In this document: positions 51,361-61,531 of the stretch, piece by piece | How the letters are laid out: each line of letters begins with the position of its first letter | Position numbering within the stretch: position 1 is the stretch's first letter | Origin: Flavobacterium chryseum | GTDB lineage: Bacteria > Bacteroidota > Bacteroidia > Flavobacteriales > Flavobacteriaceae | Reading direction: 5' to 3' | Length of the DNA: 64,000 bases | Assembly (NCBI RefSeq): GCF_004362015.1 | Contig: NZ_SNWW01000003.1 | Coordinates: 124,001-188,000, forward strand | Position numbers and translations under genes: made by a program | The notes under the pieces: model-generated | What the model was told of the DNA's origin: nothing | Seen by the model: the letters and a program-made list of their open reading frames with translations, nothing else | The model's database searches: none

Positions 51361-51363
51361 CTT

Positions 51364-53628
51364 TTAAAATTTAAATCTCCAGCTTATCGAAGGCAATATT
51401 CGGTATAAAACTTTTTTATCCTGCTTTACAATTACACTGTTTTTATCTTCATCAACCTGAACATTCAAAACAACATAAATTGGATTATCAATATTGAAAG
51501 TATTATAAATTGAAAAATTCAAAGCACTTTCCTTTTTATTTGTTTTAAAGAAGAAATAATTAACCGAAAGATCTGTACGAATGTAATTTGGCATTTGCGC
51601 ATTATTATATTCTGAGTATTCTTTGACCGGATTATTATTGATAAAATACCAAGAAGTAGGCATCGTAAATCGATTTCCGGAACTAAATATTTGGGTAACC
51701 CCAAAATTCCACTTTGCATTTAAATCGTACATTCCAACCAACGACAAATTATGACGCCTGTCGTATTTGGCAAAATATGTTTTTCCGTTGTTGAGTTCTT
51801 CAAAATTTCTGTCAGACCAACTTAAGGTATAACTCAGCCAACCTGTAAATTTTCCGTTGTTTTTTCGAAGCATAAATTCTAAACCATACGCTTTTCCTTT
51901 TCCAACTAATAAATCATTTTTTAAAGTTGTAACTTCATTAAACTGAGTTATACCGTATGGATATTCCAATAAATCTTTCATAGAACGGTAAAATCCTCCA
52001 AAAGAAGAAACCAGGTCTTTTGAAATATTTTGATTTGAACCAACAGAAAATTCATCTGACGATTGTGGTTTTATTCCATCTGAACTGGCAATCCAAAAAT
52101 CTGTCGGAATTCCAACACTTGAAGTTGTTATCAAACTCAAATATTGGTATTGTTTATTATACGATCCGTAAAAAGAATATTTTTCGTTTGCGATATAATT
52201 TAACAAAACACGAGGCTGAAAATGCAAATACGAACTTTGAGATCCTGAGGTGTAATAATTTATTCTTAGTCCTAATTCTGCATTTAATTTATCAGTCAAC
52301 TTTGGTTTAAAAGTCGAAAAAACAGCCGCTTCATTAGCATTTATTATACTATTTTGAGAAGTATTAGAATTGGCAAAATTTTCAATATTAATTTTTTGAG
52401 GCTGTAAAGTATGGTAAACATATTGCAAACCAGATTCTACAGGAATGTTTTTTATCCAATAACGAAGTGAATTTGTAAAACCAAAATCTTTTACAGAAGA
52501 AGAAACTCCAAACTGAATTGTCGCTTGTTCCATACTCAAATCATTAGAATATTGACTAAAATAAACAGCGTTTGACATGCTTGTTTTAGATGAAAGCGTT
52601 GTTGTTAAAGTTGGAGAAACCGTAAAATTGCTCCATTTTAAATTCGTTTTTAAAGACAGGTTATCGTCTTTAATTTTTAATTTATCACCAGAGACAAAAG
52701 CATCAACAGAAAATAAATTGTTTTTAGAAATTTGAGATATAAAAGTGATATTTCCGTCTGAAAAGCCATACTTCATATCTTCAACATCGTTGTTTTTCGA
52801 AAATGAATTTACTAATGGCGCAATGAATTCATCGATATACGTTTTTCTGCCAGATAGATAAATTCCTGACTTTTCAGTAATTGGCAAAGCCAAAGTTAAT
52901 TGCGAGGCTAAAATTCCAATATTTCCCTGAATAGAAAATTCTGAAGGCACTTTTTTATTCGGCATCAATAATGTTGTAGAACTCAAACGTCCTCCATATT
53001 TTACATTCGAACTCGATTTATCAAATTCAACTTCCTTAATATGGTCTGTGTTATAAAAAGGAAAAATACCTAATAAATGTGACATTCCATAAACTGTCGT
53101 GCCATTGTATAATATAGCATTATGACCTGGATCTCCGCCGCGTACGTACAAATATCCATTTGCATCGCCAGAATTTTGAACACCTGGAGTAAGCTGTAAA
53201 ATTTTTATAATATCTGTAGTTCCCAGTACTGTTGGCAAAGAAGATAATTCTTTTAAATTAAAGGATAATTTACCGCCTGATAAAGTCGAAATACCACTTT
53301 TTTTATCATTTGCTATAATTACTTCTTTTAAAAGTGAAATATCTTTTTCTAAAACAACACTGATTACGGTATCTTTTACAAGATTGATAGTAAAATTTTT
53401 ATTAAGATAGCCCAATTGATTAATTGCAATGGTGACTTTTCCTAGTAGAATATTTTCTGAAAAATTACCTAATGAATCACTTAACACAAAACGGTTTTGG
53501 TTAAAAGAAATACTGGCACCAATTAAATTTTCGTTTTCAGAAGATTTTATATTTCCTGTTATATTTGCCTGAGATTGTGCAAATAAACCAGAAAAACAGA
53601 ACAAACAAATAATAATAAATTTCGACAC
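51364..53628 (-). CDS. TonB-dependent receptor with carboxypeptidase-like regulatory domain
   Basis: 754 residues. Signal peptide (FIIICLFCFSGLFAQSQ), an N-terminal CarboxypepD_reg-like domain (about 20-105, ANITGNIKSSENENLIGASISFNQNRFVLSDSLGNFS), a plug domain (LPTVLGTTDIIKILQLTPGVQNSGDANGYLYVRGGDPGHNAILYNGTTVYG) and a 22-strand barrel ending in RILPSISWRFKF. Imports an unknown substrate across the outer membrane. Paired with a DUF4249 lipoprotein rather than SusD, and no glycan enzymes are nearby, so it is not a typical polysaccharide locus. Confidence 0.93.
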   Translation of the reverse strand: MSKFIIICLFCFSGLFAQSQANITGNIKSSENENLIGASISFNQNRFVLSDSLGNFSENILLGKVTIAINQLGYLNKNFTINLVKDTVISVVLEKDISLLKEVIIANDKKSGISTLSGGKLSFNLKELSSLPTVLGTTDIIKILQLTPGVQNSGDANGYLYVRGGDPGHNAILYNGTTVYGMSHLLGIFPFYNTDHIKEVEFDKSSSNVKYGGRLSSTTLLMPNKKVPSEFSIQGNIGILASQLTLALPITEKSGIYLSGRKTYIDEFIAPLVNSFSKNNDVEDMKYGFSDGNITFISQISKNNLFSVDAFVSGDKLKIKDDNLSLKTNLKWSNFTVSPTLTTTLSSKTSMSNAVYFSQYSNDLSMEQATIQFGVSSSVKDFGFTNSLRYWIKNIPVESGLQYVYHTLQPQKINIENFANSNTSQNSIINANEAAVFSTFKPKLTDKLNAELGLRINYYTSGSQSSYLHFQPRVLLNYIANEKYSFYGSYNKQYQYLSLITTSSVGIPTDFWIASSDGIKPQSSDEFSVGSNQNISKDLVSSFGGFYRSMKDLLEYPYGITQFNEVTTLKNDLLVGKGKAYGLEFMLRKNNGKFTGWLSYTLSWSDRNFEELNNGKTYFAKYDRRHNLSLVGMYDLNAKWNFGVTQIFSSGNRFTMPTSWYFINNNPVKEYSEYNNAQMPNYIRTDLSVNYFFFKTNKKESALNFSIYNTFNIDNPIYVVLNVQVDEDKNSVIVKQDKKVLYRILPSISWRFKF

Positions 53629-53659
53629 TAGCTTTTAATATGGAAAGTGCGAAAGTAAA

Positions 53660-53692
53660 CAATTATAACCCAATTGCATCAGGTTATAATTG
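53660..53692. terminator. Hairpin between the TonB receptor and pdxJ
   Basis: CAATTATAACC / GGTTATAATTG, 11-bp stem with an 11-base loop, directly after the pdxJ stop on the minus strand. The T-tract is imperfect. Confidence 0.6.
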
Positions 53693-53705
53693 TTTTAATT
53701 TTAAC

Positions 53706-54419
53706 TTATTTCAATTTATTCAAATACATATTTACCACATTGTCTAAACCAAGATAAAGCGCTTCTGAGATCAAAGCATGACCAATAGAAACTTCTAATA
53801 AACCGGGAATATTTTGTTTGAAAAATTGAATATTATCTAAACTTAAATCATGTCCGGCGTTAATTCCTAAGCCTAAATTATTCGCCAATTCTGCTGCTTT
53901 AACATACGGATCAATTCCGTTTTTATTTCCTAAATCGTATTGATGCGCAAAAGCTTCGGTATATAATTCGATTCTATCAGTTCCTGTTTTTTTTGCTCCT
54001 TCAATCATTTCAGAAATTGGATCAACAAAAATCGAAGTTCTGATTCCGTTACGTTGAAATTCCTGAATAACTTCGGTTAAATAAGCTTGATTTTTTATGG
54101 TATCCCAACCTGCAGAAGACGTAATTGCTCCAATTGCATCCGGAACTAATGTTACTTGCGTTGGTTTACATTCTAAAACCAAATCGATAAAATTATGCTG
54201 AGGATTTCCTTCAATATTATATTCGGTATAAACTATAGATTTTAAATCTCTTGCATCCTGATAACGAATATGGCGCTCGTCCGGACGTGGGTGAATGGTG
54301 ATTCCTTGTCCTCCAAATTTCTGAATATCAGTCGCCACTTTTAACAAATCAGGCACGTTTCCGCCACGTGCATTTCGAAGAGTTGCAATTTTATTGATAT
54401 TTACACTTAACTTTGTCAT
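53706..54419 (-). CDS. pdxJ: Pyridoxine 5'-phosphate synthase
   Basis: 237 residues. Closes the ring of vitamin B6 from deoxyxylulose 5-phosphate and 3-amino-2-oxopropyl phosphate. Signatures: LSVNINKIATLRNARGGNVPDLLKVA, GITIHPRPDERHIR, CKPTQVTLVPDA, SIFVDP, AGHDLSLDN and EVSIGHALISEALY. A -7 box TATTTTTG is upstream on the minus strand (54462-54469), divergent from the CBS gene promoter. Confidence 0.96.
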   Translation of the reverse strand: MTKLSVNINKIATLRNARGGNVPDLLKVATDIQKFGGQGITIHPRPDERHIRYQDARDLKSIVYTEYNIEGNPQHNFIDLVLECKPTQVTLVPDAIGAITSSAGWDTIKNQAYLTEVIQEFQRNGIRTSIFVDPISEMIEGAKKTGTDRIELYTEAFAHQYDLGNKNGIDPYVKAAELANNLGLGINAGHDLSLDNIQFFKQNIPGLLEVSIGHALISEALYLGLDNVVNMYLNKLK

Positions 54420-54447
54420 ATAAATAGATAATTAATTCTAGTAACAT

Positions 54448-54469
54448 TATATTTGTTACGACAAAAATA
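54448..54469. promoter_or_regulatory. Overlapping divergent promoter region of pdxJ and the CBS gene
   Basis: Plus-strand TATATTTG (54448-54455) and minus-strand TATTTTTG (54462-54469) both match TAnnTTTG and lie 6 bases apart, so the two promoters should compete for polymerase. Confidence 0.5.
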
Positions 54470-54535
54470 CAAAGTAAAACGTAGCAGTTTTTGCTATTTT
54501 TTGATTATTTTGCGTGAAATATCTTCAATTGATTT

Positions 54536-55195
54536 ATGACAGAAATAACTAACTATATCACAAACGATTTTCGAGCGATTGATAGTCAGGAAACGATAGC
54601 ATCGGTTCAGGACTTTTTTGCAGACGTGAATTTTTCGCATTTTCCGGTTTTGGAAAATGGCATCTTCATTGGAAGTATTGCTTCTGATGATGTTGAAACT
54701 TTTGATATCGACAAAAAAGCAATTGATTATAAATATACTTTAGAGCGATATTTTGCCCGAAAGTCGATGATGTGGCTCGATGTTTTAGAAGTTTTTGCAA
54801 AGAACCATACCAATACCGTTCCGGTTATCGATGAAAATAATACTTACATTGGCTATTATGAAATCGAGGATATCATGAAGTTTTTTCAGGAAACTCCATT
54901 TTTAAAAGAACAAGGCGGGATTATTATTGTTCAAAAAGGACTTTTAGATTACTCAATGGGCCAGGTAGCTCAAATTGTAGAAAGTAATAATGGCAAAATC
55001 CTGGGCTGCTTTATATCTGAAGCTGATTTGGAAAATGTTCAGATCACTGTAAAAATTGGCATTGGACCAATGAACGAGATTATTCAGACTTTTAGACGAT
55101 ATAATTACGAAATTATTTCTGAACATCAGGAAGATGCATATATCAATAGCCTTAAAGAACGTTCTGATTATTTAGACAAATACCTTAATATATAG
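54536..55195 (+). CDS. CBS-domain protein
   Basis: 219 residues. Two CBS motifs in the first half (DFRAIDSQETIASVQDFFADVNFSHFPVLENGIFIGSIASDDV and MMWLDVLEVFAKNHTNTVPVIDENNTYIGYYEIEDIM), binding adenosine-type ligands in other proteins; the second half looks ACT-like (GIIIVQKG, MGQVAQIVESNNGKILGCFI). It precedes nadK by 87 bases on the same strand. An energy-sensing role is a guess. Confidence 0.87.
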   Translation: MTEITNYITNDFRAIDSQETIASVQDFFADVNFSHFPVLENGIFIGSIASDDVETFDIDKKAIDYKYTLERYFARKSMMWLDVLEVFAKNHTNTVPVIDENNTYIGYYEIEDIMKFFQETPFLKEQGGIIIVQKGLLDYSMGQVAQIVESNNGKILGCFISEADLENVQITVKIGIGPMNEIIQTFRRYNYEIISEHQEDAYINSLKERSDYLDKYLNI

Positions 55196-55282
55196 TTTTC
55201 TATGTTGAATCGGTTAATTGTTTAATCGTTTTGGCAAAAAAAACAGCGATCACAATTCAATAAAAATCGATTCAATACCAAG

Positions 55283-56170
55283 ATGAAAGTAGCCATTTAC
55301 GGACAGTATTATCAGAACAGTACAGAACCCATTATCAAAGACATATTTTTGTTTTTCAATACAAATAATGTAGAGATGGTTATCGAAGAAAACTTTCTAA
55401 AAATGCTACATGAAAAGGAACTTGTAGAAAAAGAATATAAAACTTTTTCAGCAACCACATCCTTAGACAGCAGTTTTGAAATGCTGATTAGTATTGGCGG
55501 TGACGGAACTATTTTAAGGGCTGCTACTTTGGTTCGTAATTCCGGAGTACCTATTTTAGGAATCAATGCGGGAAGACTTGGTTTTTTGGCTACCGTTCAA
55601 AAAGAGAAAATAGATAGTTTTTTACAGTTTGTCATTAACAAAAATTACACTACTTCTGAAAGAACTTTACTGAGCATAACATGTGATCCTAAAAATGATG
55701 CTATCGAAGAAGATTTAAATTTTGCCATGAATGAAATAACCGTGAGCCGAAAAGATACTACTTCGATGATTACCGTTGAAACCTACCTTAATAATGAATA
55801 TTTAAATTCATATTGGGCAGATGGCTTAATCATTTCGACACCAACAGGTTCTACAGGATATAATTTAAGCTGCGGCGGGCCATTGCTAACGCCAGACGTT
55901 AAAAGTTTGGTGATTACACCTATTGCGCCACATAATTTAACGGCACGACCTCTTGTTATCCCTGATGACACTGAAATCAAATTACGCGTTTCAGGAAGAG
56001 AAGATCAATATTTGGTTTCACTTGATTCCAGAATAGCATCTGTAAAAAATGAATCAGTTTTAACCATCAGAAGAACTGATTTTAAAATAAAAATGGTTGA
56101 AATTCCAGGGGAAACTTTCTTAAAAACCTTGAGAAACAAATTGCTTTGGGGAGAAGATAAGAGAAATTAA
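55283..56170 (+). CDS. nadK: NAD kinase
   Basis: 295 residues. Phosphorylates NAD to NADP. The GGDGT motif is at residues 72-76 (ISIGGDGTILRA), followed by GINAGRLGFLA, the TPTGSTGYNLSCGGP loop, and TPIAPHNLTARPLVIP. Length and motifs are as usual. Confidence 0.96.
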   Translation: MKVAIYGQYYQNSTEPIIKDIFLFFNTNNVEMVIEENFLKMLHEKELVEKEYKTFSATTSLDSSFEMLISIGGDGTILRAATLVRNSGVPILGINAGRLGFLATVQKEKIDSFLQFVINKNYTTSERTLLSITCDPKNDAIEEDLNFAMNEITVSRKDTTSMITVETYLNNEYLNSYWADGLIISTPTGSTGYNLSCGGPLLTPDVKSLVITPIAPHNLTARPLVIPDDTEIKLRVSGREDQYLVSLDSRIASVKNESVLTIRRTDFKIKMVEIPGETFLKTLRNKLLWGEDKRN

Positions 56171-56295
56171 GCTTTTTTCTAATTTGTAACTATACGATTA
56201 TAGTACTTTTTGCCGTTTTGCATATATCGAATCATTATTAAATGTCTCAAAATCATGTTACATATTGAAAAAAAAGCACATTTAACTAAAGGAAC

Positions 56296-56325
56296 GTTGA
56301 TTCGTATCGATAATTATTATATTTG
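56296..56325 (+). promoter_or_regulatory. Promoter of the DUF6089-uppS-bamA-ompH operon
   Basis: GTTG (56296-56299), 18 bases, then TATATTTG (56318-56325), and the first ATG 18 bases later. Good Bacteroidota promoter driving the outer-membrane biogenesis genes. Confidence 0.6.
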
Positions 56326-56343
56326 CACGCAATTTTGAATTAA

Positions 56344-57018
56344 ATGAAGAAAATTTTTAATTTATTGTTATGTTTTTTCCCTCTAATTACACTTCACGCT
56401 CAAATAAACGAGATTGGAGTTTTTCTTGGTGGAAGTAACTTCGTAGGTGACGTAGGAAGTACAACTTATGTTAATCCGGATAAACTGGCTTTTGGTGTTT
56501 TGTACAAATGGAATAGAAGTCCTCGTCATTCGTATCGCTTTTCGTATACACAATCCTCAATTTCCGGAAACGATTTTGAGTCAGAAGAAACAGGGCGTAA
56601 CAAAAGAGGGTACAAATTTAAAAACAACATTAAAGAACTTTCTGCCGGTTTAGAATTCAATTTTTTTGATTTTAATCTTCACGATTATCATCCAAAAATT
56701 ACTCCTTATGTATATTCAGGTTTAAGTTATTTCTTTTATGATGATTTATATATTACTGGAGGACAAACAAGAAAAGAAAAAACCTCAAGTTCAATTGCTA
56801 TTCCTATGACATTAGGAATAAAATCAAATGTGTTTCCAAAACTTATTTTAGCAGTTGAAGTTGGAGCACGTTATACTTTTACAGATAATATAGACGGAAG
56901 TAATCCGACCAATGAGGCTTTGCGATTTGGAAATATAAATAATAATGACTGGTATGTTTTTTCAGGTGTTACACTAACGTATACCTTTGGACTAAAACCT
57001 TGCTATTGCGCAGAATAA
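56344..57018 (+). CDS. DUF6089 outer-membrane beta-barrel protein
   Basis: 224 residues. Signal peptide MKKIFNLLLCFFPLITLHAQ, then INEIGVFLGGSNFVGDVGSTTYVNPDKLAFGVLYKWN and alternating amphipathic strands ending VTLTYTFGLKPCYCAE. Regularly sits before uppS and bamA in Flavobacteriia. Function unknown; the location suggests a role in envelope assembly. Confidence 0.88.
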   Translation: MKKIFNLLLCFFPLITLHAQINEIGVFLGGSNFVGDVGSTTYVNPDKLAFGVLYKWNRSPRHSYRFSYTQSSISGNDFESEETGRNKRGYKFKNNIKELSAGLEFNFFDFNLHDYHPKITPYVYSGLSYFFYDDLYITGGQTRKEKTSSSIAIPMTLGIKSNVFPKLILAVEVGARYTFTDNIDGSNPTNEALRFGNINNNDWYVFSGVTLTYTFGLKPCYCAE

Positions 57019-57022
57019 TAAA

Positions 57023-57763
57023 ATGAATTTAATAGACTCTATCGACCTGACAAACCTACCTAAACATCTGGCCATTATTATGGACGGTAATGGACGTTGG
57101 GCAAAGCAACAAGGTTTTTTGAGAGCTTTTGGCCATGAAAATGGAACAAAATCTGTAAAAAAAACAATTACAACTTGTGCAAAACTTGGTATCGAATATT
57201 TAACCCTGTATGCTTTCTCTACAGAAAACTGGAATCGTCCGAAATTGGAAGTCGAAGCTTTGATGAAAATATTGATCAATTCTTTAAAGAAAGAGCTTGT
57301 TACTTTGCAAGAAAACAATATCAAACTTAATGCTATTGGAAATCTTGATAAATTGCCAAAAAGTGCTCAAAAAGAACTTTTAGATGTTATTGAAAAAACA
57401 AAAAACAATACGCGTCTCACGTTAACTCTGGCTTTAAGTTACGGATCACGAGAAGAATTGGTAAATGCCGTAAGAATCATCAGTGATAAAGTTAAAAATA
57501 ATATAATTTCAATAGACACTATTGACGATTCAATTATAAATGAGCATCTTTACACGCAAAATTTACCAGACGTAGATTTATTAATACGAACAAGTGGAGA
57601 ACATAGAATAAGTAATTTTTTGCTGTGGCAGATAGCCTATGCAGAGTTATATTTTACTGATGTGTTATGGCCAGACTTTAAAGACCAGGATTTATATGAG
57701 GCTATTATTAGTTATCAAAAAAGAGAACGTAGATTTGGAAAAACCAGTGAACAAATTAAATAA
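57023..57763 (+). CDS. uppS: Isoprenyl (undecaprenyl pyrophosphate) synthase
   Basis: 246 residues. Makes the C55 lipid carrier for peptidoglycan and glycans. The catalytic Asp21 is in HLAIIMDGNGRWAKQQG; RAFGHENG, YLTLYAFSTENWNRP and DVDLLIRTSGEHRISNFLLWQIAYAELYF complete the family signature. Begins 4 bases after the DUF6089 gene. Confidence 0.96.
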   Translation: MNLIDSIDLTNLPKHLAIIMDGNGRWAKQQGFLRAFGHENGTKSVKKTITTCAKLGIEYLTLYAFSTENWNRPKLEVEALMKILINSLKKELVTLQENNIKLNAIGNLDKLPKSAQKELLDVIEKTKNNTRLTLTLALSYGSREELVNAVRIISDKVKNNIISIDTIDDSIINEHLYTQNLPDVDLLIRTSGEHRISNFLLWQIAYAELYFTDVLWPDFKDQDLYEAIISYQKRERRFGKTSEQIK

Positions 57764-57770
57764 TTTTTTA

Positions 57771-60452
57771 GTGTTACAAAAAAGAATACAAATAGTCTTT
57801 ACCCTTCTTCTATTGGGTAGTTTTTCACAAATAAAAGCACAAGAAAGAGTTCCTTTTGATCAAGGAAAAAAATATATTCTTGCTAAAGTTTCTGTTGTTG
57901 GTAAAATAAGCTTCAATGAACAAACCGTTGTTACTTTCTCCGGTCTTCAAAAAGGACAGGAAATAACTGTTCCTGGTGAAGAAATAAGTGGTGCAATTAA
58001 AAAATTAGGTAAACTTGGCCTTTTTGATGAAATCTCTTTTTACGTAAATAAAATAGACAATGATAGTATATATCTTGACTTAAACATTGTTGAACTTCCA
58101 AAGTTGAACGAAGTTAAATTCGTAGGTGTTAAAAAAGGTAAAGTAGAAGGGTTAATTAAGGATAACAATTTGACAAAAAACAAAATTGTCAACGAAAACT
58201 TAATTACGACAACTAAAAATTATATTGAAAATAAATATAAAAAAGAAGGTTACTATAACACAAAAGTTACTATTACAAACACTCCTGATACTACAGCTGG
58301 AAACCATGTAAACATGCTTGTTCGGGTAGATAAAGGCGATAAGGTAAAAATTAGGAAGATTGACTTCATAGGCAATGAAAAACTTACTGATAATAAGTTA
58401 AAAGCGGCTATGAAAGATACAAAGGAAAAGAATATTCTTCATGTCCTGAAAAAGTCAAAATTTATTCCTGAAAAATATAAAGCTGACTTAGAAAAAGTTG
58501 TTGCGACATACAAAGAAAAAGGATATCGAGATGCTCGTATTATATATGACTCTGTTACATATAATAAAGAAAAAAATATGCTTGATATCAAGATTAATCT
58601 GGAAGAAGGAAATAAATATTACTTTGGAAATATTAAATTTTTAGGGAATACTGTTTATTCAGATCAACTTTTGAATCGCTATTTAGGAATCAAAAAAGGA
58701 GAAACTTATAATGGTGTTTTACTTGAAAAACGAATTGCTGACAAGACAAAGCCTGATGCAGAAGATATTACAAACTTGTACCAAAACAATGGTTACTTAT
58801 TCTCTAATATCAATGCTGTAGAGGTAAAAACAGTTAATGATACAATTGACTTTGAAATTAGAGTTACTGAAGGCCCTATTGCATATTTCAACAAAATATC
58901 GGTTGTTGGAAACGACAAAACGAATGATCATGTAATTTACCGTGAGTTAAGAACTAAACCAGGAGAAAAATACAGTAAAGAACAGTTGGTTAGAACTATT
59001 CGTGAAATCGGACAATTAGGATTTTTTGATCCTGAGGCGATCGATCCAAAATTTAAAAATGTAGATGCCGCAGCAGGAACTGTAGACATTGAATATCACG
59101 TAGTAGAAAAAGGATCGAGTCAGGTAGAACTTCAGGGTGGTTACGGTGGTGGAGGTTTCATTGGAACCTTAGGATTATCGTTTAATAACTTCTCTGCAAG
59201 AAACATATTTAAGAAAGAAGCTTATAAGCCTTTACCAATGGGAGATGGTCAAAAAGTATCACTTCGTTTGCAAGGAAGTACTTACTTTCAAACCTACAGT
59301 TTATCGTTCTCTGAACCTTGGTTTGGTGGAAAAAAACCAGTACAATTTAGTTCATCTATATCGTACAGTACACAATTCTTGAATAATTATATTACAAGAG
59401 ATGTAGATAAAAGCAAAAGTTTTAATATTTTTACTGTACAAGTTGGTCTAGCTAAAAGGTTAACAGTGCCGGATGATTATTTTGTTTTATCTCAGTCGAT
59501 AAGCTACCAACACTATGATTTAAATAACTATAATACAGGTTTATTTACTTTTGGTAACGGAGCATCCCGAAACTTAGCTTATACTATAGGAATTTCAAGA
59601 AGTAATAAAGGGGTTAACCCAATCTTCCCTACTTACGGATCAGAATTTAGTATCTCAGCGAAAGTAACACCTCCTTATTCATTATTTAACAATATTGATT
59701 ATTCAGATTTAAAAAATCAAAAAGAATATAAAACAAAATATACTGGAACGACAACCACTACAGGTGCAGACGGAGCAGCTATAAGTCCTGGTGATTACAC
59801 TAAAACTGAAGTTATCAATGGCCAATCAGGTACTGTAGGTGTAGGATCTGATTATCAAAGTGCAGATACTGATGTTGGTAAAGTCGATCAAAAGAAATAC
59901 AACTGGTTAGAATATTATAAAATTAAATTTAAAGCAGATTGGTATACTAAAGTATATGGTAAATTAGTTCTAAGAACATTAACCGAATTCGGTTTCTTAG
60001 GAGCTTATGATCAATCAAGAGGTGTTGTACCTTTCGAACGTTTCTATTTAGGTGGAGACGGAATGGCCAACTACTCTATGGATGGTAGAGAAACTATTCA
60101 GCTAAGAGGTTATCCAAATAACTCTTTAACACCGGTAAATAGTGCAGGAGAACAAATTGGAGCAACCATTTATAATAAATTCTCTATGGAATTACGTTAT
60201 CCAATTACATTAAAATCATCAGCATCTATATATGCCTTAACATTTTTGGAAGCTGGATCATCTTATCCAACATTCAAAGAATATAACCCATTTGATCTGA
60301 ATCGTTCTGCAGGTGTTGGTTTACGTGTATTTATGCCGGCATTTGGATTATTAGGTATTGATTTTGGTTATGGTTTTGATGCCTTACCTGGGTCTGTTAC
60401 TAATAAAGCAAATGGTTGGGAAACACATTTTATTATTGGACAACAATTTTAG
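57771..60452 (+). CDS. bamA: Outer-membrane protein assembly factor BamA
   Basis: 893 residues from a GTG at 57771, which places a signal peptide (VLQKRIQIVFTLLLLGSFSQIKAQ) at the N-terminus and lies 8 bases past the uppS stop. The open frame goes back to 57639 inside uppS, but that extension has no sense; a TTG at 57735 is another possible start. POTRA repeats occupy about residues 30-410 (YILAKVSVVGKISFNEQTVVTFSGL, VKIRKIDFIGNEKLT, YYFGNIKFLGNTVYS, AYFNKISVVGNDKTND) and the barrel about 440-893, with the FERFYLGGDG loop. Confidence 0.94.
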   Translation: MLQKRIQIVFTLLLLGSFSQIKAQERVPFDQGKKYILAKVSVVGKISFNEQTVVTFSGLQKGQEITVPGEEISGAIKKLGKLGLFDEISFYVNKIDNDSIYLDLNIVELPKLNEVKFVGVKKGKVEGLIKDNNLTKNKIVNENLITTTKNYIENKYKKEGYYNTKVTITNTPDTTAGNHVNMLVRVDKGDKVKIRKIDFIGNEKLTDNKLKAAMKDTKEKNILHVLKKSKFIPEKYKADLEKVVATYKEKGYRDARIIYDSVTYNKEKNMLDIKINLEEGNKYYFGNIKFLGNTVYSDQLLNRYLGIKKGETYNGVLLEKRIADKTKPDAEDITNLYQNNGYLFSNINAVEVKTVNDTIDFEIRVTEGPIAYFNKISVVGNDKTNDHVIYRELRTKPGEKYSKEQLVRTIREIGQLGFFDPEAIDPKFKNVDAAAGTVDIEYHVVEKGSSQVELQGGYGGGGFIGTLGLSFNNFSARNIFKKEAYKPLPMGDGQKVSLRLQGSTYFQTYSLSFSEPWFGGKKPVQFSSSISYSTQFLNNYITRDVDKSKSFNIFTVQVGLAKRLTVPDDYFVLSQSISYQHYDLNNYNTGLFTFGNGASRNLAYTIGISRSNKGVNPIFPTYGSEFSISAKVTPPYSLFNNIDYSDLKNQKEYKTKYTGTTTTTGADGAAISPGDYTKTEVINGQSGTVGVGSDYQSADTDVGKVDQKKYNWLEYYKIKFKADWYTKVYGKLVLRTLTEFGFLGAYDQSRGVVPFERFYLGGDGMANYSMDGRETIQLRGYPNNSLTPVNSAGEQIGATIYNKFSMELRYPITLKSSASIYALTFLEAGSSYPTFKEYNPFDLNRSAGVGLRVFMPAFGLLGIDFGYGFDALPGSVTNKANGWETHFIIGQQF

Positions 60453-60500
60453 TACAAATTTTAGTACATTTGGTTAAAAATTTGAAAATAAAGTGATGTT

Positions 60501-61517
60501 ATGAGGAAACAGTTTTTATTTATATTTTTAGCTTTGATTGTAGTGCATACAAGTCAGGCTCAGACGAGAACGACAAGGATTGGGTACATTGACATGGAAT
60601 ATATTCTAGAGAATGTCTCTGATTATAAAGAAGCAAAAGCCCAATTAGAGTTAAAAGCTCAGAAGTGGAAACAAGAGATAGAGGCCAAAAAGTTAGAAAT
60701 TAATAACCTAAAGGAAAGTCTTAAAGCTGAAAAAGCTTTACTTACTAAAGAACTTATTGATGAAAGACAAACTGAAATTAAATTTCTTGAAGATGAAATG
60801 CTTTCTTATCAGGAAAAACAATTTGGAGCTGACGGAAATTTAATCAGACATAAAGCAGCTTTAGCAAAACCGATACAAGATCAGGTTTTTACAGCCGTTC
60901 AGGATATTGCTGAAGCAAAAAATTATGATTTTGTTTTTGATAAATCATCAGATTTGACAATGCTTTTTAGCAACAAAAGATTTGACATTAGCGATCAGGT
61001 TTTACGTGTATTAAACAGAACTGATAAACGTGAGCAATTGACTAAAAAACAATTGAAAGAACAGGAAGTTAAAGAAAATCGCGAGAATGAAATTGATGAA
61101 AATCCGGCAATGGCTGATCGACAAAAAGTATTAGATCAAAGAAAAGCTGCCAGAGAGAAATTAATTGAAGACCGAAGACTGGAACAAGAAGCTAAGAAAA
61201 AAGAATACGACGACAGAAGAAAAGCCATCACTGCCGAAAGAGAAGCTAAAAAAAATGGCACGGTTTCTGAACCAGCAAAAACAGAAACAACAAAAACGGA
61301 TGCTAATACAAATGCTGTTACAGCTAAACCTGCATCAACAACGGAGCCTGCAACAACTACTGAACCAGCGGTTGATAAAGCGGCAGAAAGACAGAAACTT
61401 TACGAACAACGTAAAAAAGAATTAGAAGAAAGAAAAAAGAAAATTCTGGAAGAAAGAGAAGCGGCTAAAAAAGCAAAAGAAGCCGAAACACAAAAAACAA
61501 ATACGACCGATAATTAA
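60501..61517 (+). CDS. OmpH/Skp-family chaperone with long charged tail
   Basis: 338 residues. Signal peptide, then RIGYIDMEYILENVSDYKEAKAQLE and coiled-coil helices as in Skp (about 25-170). The last 170 residues are unlike Skp: nearly all Lys, Glu, Arg, Gln and Ala (AREKLIEDRRLEQEAKKKEYDDRRK), interrupted by a Thr/Pro/Ala-rich linker near residues 255-290. The double Skp arrangement after bamA is typical in the class; the tail may bind membranes or nucleic acid, but I cannot say. Confidence 0.87.
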   Translation: MRKQFLFIFLALIVVHTSQAQTRTTRIGYIDMEYILENVSDYKEAKAQLELKAQKWKQEIEAKKLEINNLKESLKAEKALLTKELIDERQTEIKFLEDEMLSYQEKQFGADGNLIRHKAALAKPIQDQVFTAVQDIAEAKNYDFVFDKSSDLTMLFSNKRFDISDQVLRVLNRTDKREQLTKKQLKEQEVKENRENEIDENPAMADRQKVLDQRKAAREKLIEDRRLEQEAKKKEYDDRRKAITAEREAKKNGTVSEPAKTETTKTDANTNAVTAKPASTTEPATTTEPAVDKAAERQKLYEQRKKELEERKKKILEEREAAKKAKEAETQKTNTTDN

Positions 61518-61531
61518 TTAATATTTTAAAA

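Noticed and set aside
50494..53628. SusCD-type polysaccharide utilisation locus
   Set aside because: The receptor partner is DUF4249, not SusD, and there are no glycoside hydrolases or sensor genes.
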